A stretch of 64,000 nucleotides of DNA. Source: Thiotrichales bacterium. Lineage in GTDB: Bacteria > Pseudomonadota > Gammaproteobacteria > Beggiatoales > Beggiatoaceae. Within the stretch, counting starts at the first letter, position 1, and the number at the start of each line of letters is the position of its first letter. This document shows, piece by piece, positions 42,068 to 50,890 of the stretch. The notes below the pieces were generated by a model. That model saw only the letters and a list, made by a program, of their open reading frames with translations, had not been told where the DNA came from and did not search any database. Position numbers and translations under genes: made by a program. Location: NCBI GenBank assembly GCA_016744475.1, contig JADGEH010000015.1, positions 1 through 64,000 of the forward strand, in the 5' to 3' direction.

Positions 42068-42285
42068 ATGTGGCTTTATCTTTTGCGGGGCGTAAATCGC
42101 GTCCCAAGCCTGCTGCTGGCGACGTAAAAACCTCGCGGTACGGCGTTTTTGTCAGACAGCAAGCCACATGCGATGGTTGTTCCGTGGTCAGCCGTGGTCA
42201 CCCTGTTTATGAATGGGTGCGTACAGGCGATGCACCGCCGGAATTTTCAGGCCGCCCTGTCATCAAATACAGATTAAAAGTGTAA
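42064..42285 (+). CDS. Small hypothetical protein inserted within the terminase gene
   Basis: 73 residues from a GTG start overlapping the terminase ATPase stop, with GGAGGTGACGGA upstream. A basic N-terminus (AGRKSRPKPAAGDVKTSRYG) precedes ATCDGCSVVSRGHPVYEW. A CxxC pair is present. No family recognised. It is the first gene of the cassette that divides the terminase. Confidence 0.6.
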   Translation: MNVALSFAGRKSRPKPAAGDVKTSRYGVFVRQQATCDGCSVVSRGHPVYEWVRTGDAPPEFSGRPVIKYRLKV

Positions 42286-42288
42286 ATA

Positions 42289-42381
42289 ATGCTCGACTAT
42301 TGTAAACACGCCTTCATGCTGATTGGTATCGTACACGTCATTTGCGTGATAGTTGAATTAATTCAGGCTTTTATCGCATGA
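42289..42381 (+). CDS. Tiny single-pass membrane peptide within the terminase insertion
   Basis: 30 residues: MLDYCKHAFMLIGIVHVICV then IVELIQAFIA, hydrophobic nearly throughout. It begins three bases after the preceding stop and its TGA overlaps the ATG of the terminase nuclease half (ATGA), a textbook coupling arrangement. No ribosome site of its own. It could be a small holin-like or toxin-like peptide, or simply a translational bridge. Confidence 0.4.
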   Translation: MLDYCKHAFMLIGIVHVICVIVELIQAFIA

Positions 42382-43160
42382 AGGTCTTTGACTCGCTGAG
42401 AAAAAACCTGTTCAGCAGGGCGCATAATCAAACCACTATAGGCCATGAAGGCCGTCCGCTGATTATCCGCCTGTCGTTGCCGGATGCCTTTACACATCGA
42501 TCCCCCGCCTACCGCAAGGCGTGGTGCGATGATTTCTGTGCTGATCACCTCTTGTCGCTGGTCACGTTTTTACAAAAACTCGGTCATCAGCTCAGCTTCG
42601 GTATGGACTTTGGGCTGACGGGGGATTTGTCAGTGTTGTGGCTGTTGGCTGAATTACAGGGGCTAGAACTCTACACCCCACTGGTGTTGGAGATGAAGAA
42701 TGTCCCGTTTGAGCAACAACAGCAGATTCTATTTTTTATCCTAGACCGCTTAAAAGGTTTTCATGCCGGGGCGATTGATGCCCGTGGCAACGGACAAGTC
42801 TTAGCGCAAACCACGCAGCAACGCTATGGCGAGCGGGTGGAGCAGGTGATGTTATCGCGCAAATGGTATCTGGAAGAAATGCCTCGCGTGAAAGCGCACT
42901 TTGAAGATGCACTGCTGATATTGCCCAAAGATGCGGATATTTTAAGTGATATTCGCATGGTCAAAATGGATAAAGGTGTAGCTAAGGTGCCGAATAATGC
43001 GCGGGTTAAAGGGCGACACGGGGACAGCGCCGTGGCGCTCGCCCTGGCCTGTTATGCCGCCAAAATGGACACCGTGGTGTATGCCTATGAAGCGGTGCGT
43101 AATACGGATAATGAACAGCATTCACGCTGGGCGCGTGGCGCTGCACGTTGGAGACGTTAA
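42378..43160 (+). CDS. Terminase large subunit, nuclease half (split gene)
   Basis: 260 residues. The RNase H-like nuclease domain of Mu gp28-type terminases: FGMDFGLTGDLSVLWLLAEL (first catalytic Asp), AGAIDARGNGQVLAQ (second Asp) and KGRHGDSAVALALACYA (third Asp near the end). The first 25 residues do not resemble the family, which picks up at RPLIIRLSLPDAF. A stop codon 24 bases before the ATG excludes a longer reading. The end overlaps the portal start (TAATG). Confidence 0.87.
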   Translation: MKVFDSLRKNLFSRAHNQTTIGHEGRPLIIRLSLPDAFTHRSPAYRKAWCDDFCADHLLSLVTFLQKLGHQLSFGMDFGLTGDLSVLWLLAELQGLELYTPLVLEMKNVPFEQQQQILFFILDRLKGFHAGAIDARGNGQVLAQTTQQRYGERVEQVMLSRKWYLEEMPRVKAHFEDALLILPKDADILSDIRMVKMDKGVAKVPNNARVKGRHGDSAVALALACYAAKMDTVVYAYEAVRNTDNEQHSRWARGAARWRR

Positions 43161-44641
43161 TGCTCAAATCAATTAAAACATGGTTAAAGCCTAGCAAAAA
43201 AGACCTCAGCACAACGCTCGCCGCGCCTAATGTCTATGTGCGCTCGCCTTGGCGTGATGAAATCGGTGATTTAAGCCCGACTTATCTGGCTGAGCTTTTA
43301 CGTGCTGCGGTGGATGGCGATGCTGAGCGTTACTTAACGCTGGCTGAAGAGATTGAAGAACATTATCTGCACTATCGTTCTGTGTTAGATACGCGCAAAC
43401 GCGCCGTGTCGGGGCTTAAACCGATTGTCGAAGCCTTTTCTGATGATAAGCACGATGTTGAATTAGCTGATCAAGTCCGTGCCTTAGTGCGTCGTCCTGG
43501 CTTTCGGGCTTTGCTAAAAGGCGCATTGGATGCCATTGCCAAAGGCTATTCGGTCACAGAAATTGTCTGGGAACAAAAAGGCCAATGGATTCCGCACACC
43601 CATTGGCGTGACCCGCGTTTTTTTCGCTATGACCAAGACACCAGTAGCGAGCTACGCTTGATTGATGAGCAGGACATGGCCTTCGGTATTCCGCTGGCGT
43701 CGAATCGCTTTATTGTGCATCAGCCGCAGCTTAAATCAGGCCTGCAAATCCGTGCAGGCTTGGCGCGTGTCGCCGCCTTTGCCTATATGTGCAGTAGCTT
43801 CACGATTTCTGACTGGATGACCTTTGCCGATGTGTACGGAATGCCGATTCGCATGGGCAAGTACGGCACCACCGCCACGCCTGATGACATCAAGGTATTA
43901 AAGGCCGCAGTGCGCGACATCGGCAGTGATGCCGCAGCGGTGTTTCCTGATTCGATGAAGTTGGAATTTGAGCAGGTGGCAAATTCAGCCAGCAATGTGG
44001 ATTTCTTCAAAACCCTGGCAGAATTTTGGAATCAACAGGTTTCTAAGCTGGTTCTGGGGCAGGTGCGTACCGCTGACCAAAGCAGCGCAGGGCTGGCAAC
44101 GGCGTCGGAAACCGACAAAATGGACGCGGTGCGTTCTGACATCCAAGAGGAAGATGTTGCCGATTTATGCGAGACGCTGAACCGCGATTACATTATTCCT
44201 TATATAACGCTTAATTTTGGCGAACAGGAAAACTATCCTGTATTGGGTTTGCAACTGCCAGACCGCCGTAATGTGCCTGTCTTGGTGGATGCGCTATCCA
44301 AATTAGTGCCTTTGGGTTTGCAAGTGCAGCAATCGGAAGTACGCGACCTGTTGGGGCTGGCTGATCCTGATGCTGGTGCGGATTTGCTGCAAGCGCCACA
44401 GGCACCAGCCATGCAGCGTGCCTTAAATCGCCAGTTCACACCGCCTACGCAAACTGATCAACGCTTACAGCAAATTGTAGAACCGCTGGTGCAGCCTGTG
44501 TTGGATATAGATGCCACAGGCTACGCCGATTTCTTGCGTCAGCTTGAGGATTTAGAGCTAAACAGTGATGAACTGGCTGTGGAATTAGCCGCGCAAACGA
44601 CGCTGGCTAGAGCTAGGGGTTATGGCGAGGGGAAAGGGTAA
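43160..44641 (+). CDS. Portal protein (DUF935, Mu gp29-like)
   Basis: 493 residues. DUF935 landmarks are AEEIEEHYLHYRSVLDTRKR, KGYSVTEIVWEQ, FIVHQPQLKSG, WMTFADVYGMPIRMGKYG and the C-terminal FAEF-like wing (VDFFKTLAEFWNQQVSKLVL). It forms the dodecameric DNA portal at the capsid vertex. The ATG at 43160, with GGAGACG before it, is preferred to an in-frame one four codons earlier. Confidence 0.92.
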   Translation: MLKSIKTWLKPSKKDLSTTLAAPNVYVRSPWRDEIGDLSPTYLAELLRAAVDGDAERYLTLAEEIEEHYLHYRSVLDTRKRAVSGLKPIVEAFSDDKHDVELADQVRALVRRPGFRALLKGALDAIAKGYSVTEIVWEQKGQWIPHTHWRDPRFFRYDQDTSSELRLIDEQDMAFGIPLASNRFIVHQPQLKSGLQIRAGLARVAAFAYMCSSFTISDWMTFADVYGMPIRMGKYGTTATPDDIKVLKAAVRDIGSDAAAVFPDSMKLEFEQVANSASNVDFFKTLAEFWNQQVSKLVLGQVRTADQSSAGLATASETDKMDAVRSDIQEEDVADLCETLNRDYIIPYITLNFGEQENYPVLGLQLPDRRNVPVLVDALSKLVPLGLQVQQSEVRDLLGLADPDAGADLLQAPQAPAMQRALNRQFTPPTQTDQRLQQIVEPLVQPVLDIDATGYADFLRQLEDLELNSDELAVELAAQTTLARARGYGEGKG

Positions 44642-44674
44642 TCAGCGCGTGGGAACGAGACTAAGGAGTGTAAC

Positions 44675-45043
44675 GTGAGCGTAAGCACAAAAGGGGTAGG
44701 TGGGTTTGGATTCTATGTTTCTAATGAAGAAGAAACACGATTGACGAACCTTCACAGTTCAGAGCTTTCTTATTATGATGATAATGATGAAGTGAATGAT
44801 GTTGAATTAGGGGAATGGTTAATACAAAAATTACCTAAAGATCAATATGAATACCACTCTGTTTGTGAGTACGACGATCCACAGGGGTTCATTTTGGTTG
44901 TTAGTCGCTCGGTGGCCGAGGCTTGTTTGCGTGGCGAACAAACAGCACCTAATATCGAGCCACTAAAAACATTACTCAAACAGTTTATGGTTAAAACTGA
45001 AAATGATAAGCCGCAGCTATTTCATGAAGTTTATGAGTTTTAG
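44675..45043 (+). CDS. Hypothetical accessory (moron-like) protein
   Basis: 122 residues from a GTG start with AAGGAGTGTAAC upstream. It is acidic (ELSYYDDNDEVNDVELGEW) and unrecognised. Its base composition is clearly more AT-rich than its neighbours, and GTGGGAACGAG just upstream resembles half of the dispersed palindrome at 39009. It interrupts the usual portal-MuF order, so it looks like a recently added cargo gene. Confidence 0.65.
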   Translation: MSVSTKGVGGFGFYVSNEEETRLTNLHSSELSYYDDNDEVNDVELGEWLIQKLPKDQYEYHSVCEYDDPQGFILVVSRSVAEACLRGEQTAPNIEPLKTLLKQFMVKTENDKPQLFHEVYEF

Positions 45044-45055
45044 TTATCTTTCATT

Positions 45056-46402
45056 ATGCCTCGCATAGACTACCCACCCCGCCCCGGCTTCGTTTTCCCC
45101 ACGGAACCCCCTAAAGCGGTCTTGGATTATATCCAGTCCAAAAGCGACAAATCCTCTTTTGACTGGCGTGATATGTTTCGTGAGGAGCATGTGGGCGCGT
45201 TCACCGTGGCAAAAGCCACTGATGCTAATGTGCGCAATGCGATTCGTGAAGAAGTTGAAAAGGCGATTAAAGACGGCATCCCCTTCAGTCAGTTCAAAAA
45301 AAATCTACAACCACGTCTGCAAAAATTAGGCTGGTGGGGCGTGCAAGAAGTCGTAGACCCCAAAACGGGGGAAGTGATGCTGGCGCAGCTCGGCAGTCCG
45401 AGTCGCCTAAAAAAAATCTTTTATACCAATCAACAGCAAGCCTATAAAGCTGGGCAGTGGCTACGCATTGTCGAAGGTAAAGCCACTCATCCCTACCTTT
45501 TATACTTATTAGGCCCCTCTGAAAACCACCGCGAAGAACATGTCTTCTGGCATGGCTTTCTATTGCCCATAGACCATCCTTGGTGGGCGACCCACATGCC
45601 GATGAACGGCTGGGGTTGCAAATGCCATGTGCGCCAAGTGACTCGCCGTGAAGCTGAAAAGCTCAAAGATGATGGGGTGGTGATACCTGAGCAAGAGATT
45701 GGTGATGATGGCTTACCTACGGGTCGCTTAACTAAAAAGCGTGTGCCTGTGACCACAGAACCGCCTGCGGATGTTTTGAAACCGTGGGAAGATACACGCA
45801 ATGGGCGGACAATATTAGTGCCTGAAGGCATTGATCCTGGGTTTGATTACAATCCCGGCCAACACCGTTTGCAGGCACAAGTGTCCGCATTAAATGAGTC
45901 TAAAGGTTTGCAGGGTAGCGACGCACTGAAACAAACCTTAGTCATTGCAGAGAACAATTTGCGTTATCGTTTCACTGAAAAAGCCTACGTCATTAACCCT
46001 GCCACCGGAGCCATCGCAGCCGAGCGTGCGGGTGATGTGAACAGCGTGTCTTTAGCGGATGTGGCGTTGAGTCAGCAAGTGGTGACGCATAATCACCCGG
46101 ATACCGGCGGCACATTTTCGGATGCCGATTGGCAGTTGGCGATTCATAACGATGTGGCGGAATTACGCGCAGTGGATAAAGACTTTCGTTATCAATTGCA
46201 GCCTGGTGATGCAGGATGGCCTGCGCCGTCTGTGTTAGATGCAACAATGGCTGAACTGTGGGTAACGATTCATAAAAAATGGTTGGGTGATTATCGAAAA
46301 GGGCTTATCACGCGAGAAGATGCCTTAGCGATGGCGTATCATGAGCTATACGAAAAAACCGCTAAAACACTTAACTTAAACTATCAACGTGAGGCGTGGT
46401 AA
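45056..46402 (+). CDS. MuF-type minor head protein with C-terminal JAMM-like domain
   Basis: 448 residues. Residues about 50-210 are the phage Mu gp30/F (SPP1 gp7) head-morphogenesis domain: FYTNQQQAYKAGQW and the conserved end NGWGCKCHVRQVT. A linker follows. Residues about 300-430 form a second domain with VVTHNHPDTGGTFSDAD, which fits the JAMM/MPN metallopeptidase signature H-x-H-x7-S-x2-D exactly (H345, H347, S355, D358). MuF proteins elsewhere carry toxin or enzyme tails delivered with DNA. The upstream Glu expected in a JAMM site cannot be fixed from sequence alone (a candidate is in AAERAG). No clear ribosome site precedes the ATG. Confidence 0.82.
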   Translation: MPRIDYPPRPGFVFPTEPPKAVLDYIQSKSDKSSFDWRDMFREEHVGAFTVAKATDANVRNAIREEVEKAIKDGIPFSQFKKNLQPRLQKLGWWGVQEVVDPKTGEVMLAQLGSPSRLKKIFYTNQQQAYKAGQWLRIVEGKATHPYLLYLLGPSENHREEHVFWHGFLLPIDHPWWATHMPMNGWGCKCHVRQVTRREAEKLKDDGVVIPEQEIGDDGLPTGRLTKKRVPVTTEPPADVLKPWEDTRNGRTILVPEGIDPGFDYNPGQHRLQAQVSALNESKGLQGSDALKQTLVIAENNLRYRFTEKAYVINPATGAIAAERAGDVNSVSLADVALSQQVVTHNHPDTGGTFSDADWQLAIHNDVAELRAVDKDFRYQLQPGDAGWPAPSVLDATMAELWVTIHKKWLGDYRKGLITREDALAMAYHELYEKTAKTLNLNYQREAW

Positions 46403-46671
46403 TGGACGCATTAGAATATGCTCGGCGGGTGGGCTTACTGCCTAACCGTTCAGAACCCAACGCAACGCCACGCCCTGACAGCATTTTTGCAACAGGTGTG
46501 ATCAGCCCGGTGTGCCATCTCTGCGCTCACTACGACGATGAACACGGACGCGCCTGTGAAGCCTTCCCCTATCCTACCTTAATCCCTGATGCCATTTGGT
46601 TTGGTGATAACCCGCATACCCAAGCCTTCCCTGGTGACAACGGCGTGCGCTTTAAGCGGCTTTCTCAATAA
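46402..46671 (+). CDS. Small hypothetical protein with CxxC
   Basis: 89 residues: MDALEYARRVGLLPNRSEP ... SPVCHLCAHYDDEHGRACEA ... FPGDNGVRFKRLSQ. Three Cys and several His suggest a metal site. It overlaps the MuF stop (TAATG). Unrecognised; position suggests a head-associated or DNA-entry accessory. Confidence 0.65.
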   Translation: MDALEYARRVGLLPNRSEPNATPRPDSIFATGVISPVCHLCAHYDDEHGRACEAFPYPTLIPDAIWFGDNPHTQAFPGDNGVRFKRLSQ

Positions 46672-46845
46672 TCCCTTATTGCCCTTCTTGGCTGTTTTTT
46701 TGTCAGATGAATGGAAAGCTATCACCCTCACGCCGCCAAGCGAAATTAAACCTATTTTAAACCCCTTCCTGAGCGTTAAATAAACAGCGTTTCACTGATT
46801 CTCTTCATTTACCTGTCCCGTGCCTGCTCGCATACACTGCGAACC

Positions 46846-47859
46846 ATGAATACAGCACTAGCACCAGCACTTTCCCTTAATTATGCACTGAACCACTCGC
46901 AACCCGATTGGTTGTTATTGGTGCCTGCGGGTCATTTCACTGGACGTGATGGACGCCAGTTCTCCAATCCTCAACCGGATGCAGTGATTGCGCGGTTCCG
47001 TAAATCCGGCGTTCCGTTGCCGATTGATTTTGAACACGCATCAGAAATCAAAGCGCCCAAGGGTGAACGCGCTGATGCCGCGGGTTTTATCATGGCTTTG
47101 GAAAACCGCCATGGTGAGGTGTGGGGGCAAGTGGCCTGGAATGCTGAAGGCCAGCGTGTCATTGATGCTAAATCCTACAAATTTTATAGCCCCGCGTTTT
47201 ACCACCGCAAAGGTGAAGTGCTCGCCATGTCTAGTGTTGGTTTAACCAACAAGCCAAATTTGGATGTCCCTGCGCTGAACGCGCAAGAACCAGAGGATAA
47301 CGATATGCCAATTCCTGCCGCCGTGTGTATTGCACTCGGCCTGCAAGCTGAAGCCAGCGATGATGCGGTGCTCACCGCGATTAACCAACTGAAAGATGAC
47401 AAGCAAACAGCGCTAAACCGCGCTGAACAGCCGCCATCGCCCGATGCATTTATGCCGCTTGAAAAGCACAACGAGATATTAAAGGTGGCGTTAAACCGCG
47501 CTGAAACCGCAGAACAAGCAGAAGCCGAGCGCACGAAAAAAGATTTTGAGAACCAGCGCGATGCATTGCTGGAAAAAATCCCACCCGCAGAGCGTAACGA
47601 CTGGATGGCACTGTGTCGCCAAGACAGCGATTTAACCACCTTGGAAAAAGTGGCGAATAGCTACGCGGCCTTGTCTACACCCATTGTGTCTAATGGCAAA
47701 CCCGCTACTAACAGCACTGCTGCAACCGTGCCTGATGTGCCTTTGCCTGCGGGTTATGCGTGGGAAAAAGGCAGTGATGAGTTGCACCAAAAAGCACTCA
47801 ATCACATGCAGCAACATCAAAGCACTTATGAAGAAGCTATTTTGAGCTTGGGAGTTTAA
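46846..47859 (+). CDS. Mu I-type head maturation protease and scaffold
   Basis: 337 residues. The N-terminal half is the Mu gpI protease domain (LLLVPAGHFTGRDGR; PIDFEHASEIKAPKGERADA; AYGF-equivalent SYKFYSPAFYHRKGEV). The C-terminal half is helical and Glu/Lys-rich (LNRAETAEQAEAERTKKDFE), the scaffold part (Z-like), ending in a tail typical for prohead assembly. No ribosome site is obvious; a 174-bp gap before it may hold a promoter. Confidence 0.88.
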   Translation: MNTALAPALSLNYALNHSQPDWLLLVPAGHFTGRDGRQFSNPQPDAVIARFRKSGVPLPIDFEHASEIKAPKGERADAAGFIMALENRHGEVWGQVAWNAEGQRVIDAKSYKFYSPAFYHRKGEVLAMSSVGLTNKPNLDVPALNAQEPEDNDMPIPAAVCIALGLQAEASDDAVLTAINQLKDDKQTALNRAEQPPSPDAFMPLEKHNEILKVALNRAETAEQAEAERTKKDFENQRDALLEKIPPAERNDWMALCRQDSDLTTLEKVANSYAALSTPIVSNGKPATNSTAATVPDVPLPAGYAWEKGSDELHQKALNHMQQHQSTYEEAILSLGV

Positions 47860-47861
47860 TA

Positions 47862-48212
47862 ATGAGCCAAGGTCTCAATGGAAAAGCTTTATTGACTGAA
47901 AGCGTCAAACTCACCGCCACTGTGGCTGAATTTGCAGCCATCAACAAAAGCACAGGCGACGTACCTGCTGCGGGTGAACGCTGTGACGGCGTGGTGCAAA
48001 CCGCAGGCGTTGCTGATGATGTCGTGCCTATGGTGTCTTTGGGTACAACTACAGTGGTGGCCGGCGGTGTGATTGCCAATGGTGCAGCACTGGAAGTCGA
48101 GACGGCTGGCAAATTTGTGACGCATTCAGCAGGCGTTAAAACTGCCGTGGCGCGACAAGCGGCGGCGGCTGATGGCGATGAATTGCTGGTGTTTTTAATC
48201 CCTAACGCCTAA
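47862..48212 (+). CDS. DUF2190-like capsid decoration protein
   Basis: 116 residues, Ala/Val-rich beta protein (TATVAEFAAINKSTGDVPAA; GGVIANGAALEVETAGKFV). Size and place between protease and capsid match DUF2190 or lambda gpD-like decoration proteins. It starts three bases after the protease stop. Confidence 0.78.
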   Translation: MSQGLNGKALLTESVKLTATVAEFAAINKSTGDVPAAGERCDGVVQTAGVADDVVPMVSLGTTTVVAGGVIANGAALEVETAGKFVTHSAGVKTAVARQAAAADGDELLVFLIPNA

Positions 48213-48235
48213 GCGCAAACCGAGGAATTTTTCTT

Positions 48236-49204
48236 ATGCCGATGAATACAAGCGGTCACGCAGCAGGCGTTGATCGCATTATGACCCATCATGCCCGTGG
48301 CTATCAGTCACAAATGGGCGTGTATATCTACACTCAGTTGTTTCCCGTGGTGGATATTCCAGACCGCGTGAATAACAACGTCGTGGTGTTTGATGATCAG
48401 CATTTTGTCATGGGTGCAGATGATGGTGATGACGATCTGCGAGCGCCCGGTGCAAACGTGAACACCTTGCACACGGAATACGAGACCACGCCTATTGGCT
48501 ATGACCAATATGCCCGTGCTGCCAAGATTCCGTTTGAGAACCAAGAGGCCGCCCAACAAGGGCCGCGCATTGATATGCGCCTGCGTACCTTAAGCCAGGT
48601 GTTGGAGCGTTTTGAGTTTCGCAAAGAAATTAAAACCGCAGAACTGGCGCGGGCTACCAGTAGCTATGCAGTCAGTAATCGCACGGCTTTATCAGGTACT
48701 GACTTGTGGAGCGATGATGCCAGCAAGCCTAAAGTGCTGATTCAAGATGCTGCCAACACCATTCGTCGTGCTACCGGCATTCCGCAGAAAAACCTGAAGC
48801 TGGAAATGGGACACGAAGTGTTTAATGCACTCAGCGTGCATCCGACTATTACCGCGCATTTTTCTTACACTGGGCGTGAATCTGTCACGCCTGAAATGCT
48901 GGCGAAATACTTTGATATTGGTGGCGTAGTGGTGGGTGAGGCGATTCGCAAAACCAAAAAAGGCCAAGCGGGTACGGACATCTGGGGCAAAGATGCGATT
49001 TTATTTTATACCCCGCCTACAGCCATGCAGGAGCAAGAGCAGCCCAGCTTTGGTTATACCTATCGCCATCGTGGTTATCCGTTGGTGCGCCCTTGGCGCT
49101 ATGACGAAGATGATGAAAGCTGGAAGGCCAATGTGCTAGACGAATGCCGTCCTTATGTGACAGGCATGGGCGCTGGCTTTTTGATTCAAACCGCAGTGGC
49201 ATAA
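48236..49204 (+). CDS. Major capsid protein (Mu gpT-like)
   Basis: 322 residues. The HK97-fold family of Mu T/D3112-type capsids: VDRIMTHHARGYQSQMGVY, a beta-rich middle, GHEVFNALSVHPTITAHFSY and IWGKDAILFYTPPTAMQEQ. The order protease, decoration, capsid confirms it. GAGG precedes the ATG. Confidence 0.9.
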   Translation: MPMNTSGHAAGVDRIMTHHARGYQSQMGVYIYTQLFPVVDIPDRVNNNVVVFDDQHFVMGADDGDDDLRAPGANVNTLHTEYETTPIGYDQYARAAKIPFENQEAAQQGPRIDMRLRTLSQVLERFEFRKEIKTAELARATSSYAVSNRTALSGTDLWSDDASKPKVLIQDAANTIRRATGIPQKNLKLEMGHEVFNALSVHPTITAHFSYTGRESVTPEMLAKYFDIGGVVVGEAIRKTKKGQAGTDIWGKDAILFYTPPTAMQEQEQPSFGYTYRHRGYPLVRPWRYDEDDESWKANVLDECRPYVTGMGAGFLIQTAVA

Positions 49205-49207
49205 ACC

Positions 49208-49609
49208 ATGTCCTATCTCACCCTGGCAGAATTAACCGACTACGGTGCCGATGAACTCACCGATGTCGATACTGATTTAGCGCAACGCTGGTTGACCGCT
49301 TCTTCTGAATTGGTTGATCAACGCCTCGCGGGTGGCATTTATGACTATGTTTTGCCGTTAGAACCTGTACCAACATTAATCAAGCAAATTGTCGCTGACC
49401 TTGCCCGTGCGGGTATTGCGTCGGGCAACCGCATTTGGGAAGGCGAACGGCTAGAAGCGCTGGAGCGGCGTGAAAAACTCGCACACGGCCTGTTAGACAA
49501 GATTGCCAAAGGCGAAATTCAGTTAGGCGCGGCTTATTTTCAAACCGCTTCGGGTTTGGTCGATGGCAGCGAGATTTTAGTCAGTTCACGGCCTCGGAGA
49601 GGCTTCTAA
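49208..49609 (+). CDS. DUF1320 head-tail connector protein (Mu gp36-like)
   Basis: 133 residues: YLTLAELTDYGADELTDVD, a helical middle and ISSGL-like end (SGLVDGSEILVSSRPRRGF). This is the DUF1320/gp36 family that follows the capsid gene in Mu-like phages. It is coupled to the next gene by TAATG. Confidence 0.85.
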   Translation: MSYLTLAELTDYGADELTDVDTDLAQRWLTASSELVDQRLAGGIYDYVLPLEPVPTLIKQIVADLARAGIASGNRIWEGERLEALERREKLAHGLLDKIAKGEIQLGAAYFQTASGLVDGSEILVSSRPRRGF

Positions 49610-50064
49610 TGGCGGGTATTGGATTAGATTTAACCCTGGAAATGCGTCAGCTACAGGCGTTTTTAAACCGCGCTGCACAGTTAGATACGCCAGCGATGCT
49701 GCGCGTTTTAGGGACTGAGGTTGAAAGTCAAACGCGCCGCCGTATCACTGAAGAACAGGCATCTCCAGACGGCGAGCCGTGGGCTGCTTGGTCTACTGGA
49801 TACGCTGAAACGCGCAAAGGGAGTGGGAGTTTGTTGGCTGATACTTCGGCCCTCCTTAACTCCATTGCTAATCAAGATTTAAACGACGGACTCGCGGTAG
49901 GTACTAACTTGCAGTACGCAGCCATTCATCAATTCGGCGGATTAGACGGCATGGCTCCGGGCCCTGCTGGCATTCCAGAGCGGCCTTTCTTGGGTGTGTC
50001 TGCCGATAATCTCAACGATTTAGAACATCTGGCTCAAGTGTGGCTGGATGATGCGCTGAACTAA
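49609..50064 (+). CDS. Phage virion morphogenesis / tail completion protein (Mu gpG-like)
   Basis: 151 residues. Typical pattern of the tail-completion family: LRVLGTEVESQTRRRITEEQ, SPDGEPWAAWS, LQYAAIHQFGGLDG, PERPFLGVSADNL. It joins heads to tails. Starts on TAATG and ends on TAATG. Confidence 0.88.
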   Translation: MAGIGLDLTLEMRQLQAFLNRAAQLDTPAMLRVLGTEVESQTRRRITEEQASPDGEPWAAWSTGYAETRKGSGSLLADTSALLNSIANQDLNDGLAVGTNLQYAAIHQFGGLDGMAPGPAGIPERPFLGVSADNLNDLEHLAQVWLDDALN

Positions 50065-50888
50065 TGCCGATTGACTCCGCTCGTCCTTTAATCGTACAGA
50101 AATTACGCAACGCCACACCTGCGTTGCCGTTTCAACTGATACGCGGCACCTCCAATATCAAGGCCGTGCTGCGCCAGAGTTGGTCAAGCCCCGCTTGTTT
50201 TGTGTGGCGCTACGAGCGCAAGGCGACACCTGAAAGTTTGGATATGTCAGTAACCCGTCAAAGCGTCCAGATGCTTTACGCCGTGCTGACTGTGGTGGCG
50301 TTAGAAAAAGATGACGGCTCAGTGGAAGACCAGGCGGAACAATTGAGCGATTTAGTCATGCGGCAATTATTAGGCTGGCGACCTTACGGCGACGCGCCGT
50401 TATTGGATGCCGGAGGCCGCGCCTTAACTGAATTAGAGCGAAATCGCCTGCTCTGGCTAGACAGCTACGCGCTCGACCAGTGTGTGACTGCGGATACCGA
50501 TTTAGTGCAAGGCACGCCGCAAGAGTCCAATGTTGACACAGTGGCTTACGTCTGGGCAGTGGTGCCTGTAGCTATCAGTGGAGACCGCGTGGTAGTGGTC
50601 ACGGTGTTAGGTGCTGTTTACGCTGACCCTGCTCATGAAGAGGACGGGGAGTTGTCACCGGGCATCACCTTAAATGCCGCAGCGGCGGGGGATTCGGTGC
50701 GGATTCAAACCGCAGGCAACCGTTATTCTACCAGTTACACCTGGCCTCCCGGTACGGCGTTATATCTGGGGACTAACGGTACGCTCACGCCCACGCCCGC
50801 CGATACAGGTTGGTTGTGGAAGCTGGCAACGGTATTAACCGATAACACGATTTACTTTGAACCCGACACCCCTGTTTGGAGGGAATAA
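50064..50888 (+). CDS. Tail terminator-like protein with C-terminal beta domain
   Basis: 274 residues. The first 160 resemble the tail terminator (gpU/gp37-like) of siphoviruses: LIVQKLRNATPALPFQLIRG, YAVLTVVALEKDDGSVEDQA. Residues about 175-274 are an added beta domain (TALYLGTNGTLTPTPADTGW) similar to the end of the following gene. Terminator assignment rests on position and general pattern. Confidence 0.65.
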   Translation: MPIDSARPLIVQKLRNATPALPFQLIRGTSNIKAVLRQSWSSPACFVWRYERKATPESLDMSVTRQSVQMLYAVLTVVALEKDDGSVEDQAEQLSDLVMRQLLGWRPYGDAPLLDAGGRALTELERNRLLWLDSYALDQCVTADTDLVQGTPQESNVDTVAYVWAVVPVAISGDRVVVVTVLGAVYADPAHEEDGELSPGITLNAAAAGDSVRIQTAGNRYSTSYTWPPGTALYLGTNGTLTPTPADTGWLWKLATVLTDNTIYFEPDTPVWRE

Positions 50889-50890
50889 CG

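Noticed and set aside
42068-42377. Group I intron or intein in the terminase
   Set aside because: The insert is built of two coupled frames with proper starts and stops; the flanking exons do not share a frame, and there is no splice-junction motif or homing-nuclease sequence visible.
46589-46783. Plus-strand frame after the CxxC protein
   Set aside because: Out-of-frame overlap with a real gene and a hydrophobic low-information sequence; the 174-bp gap is better seen as non-coding.
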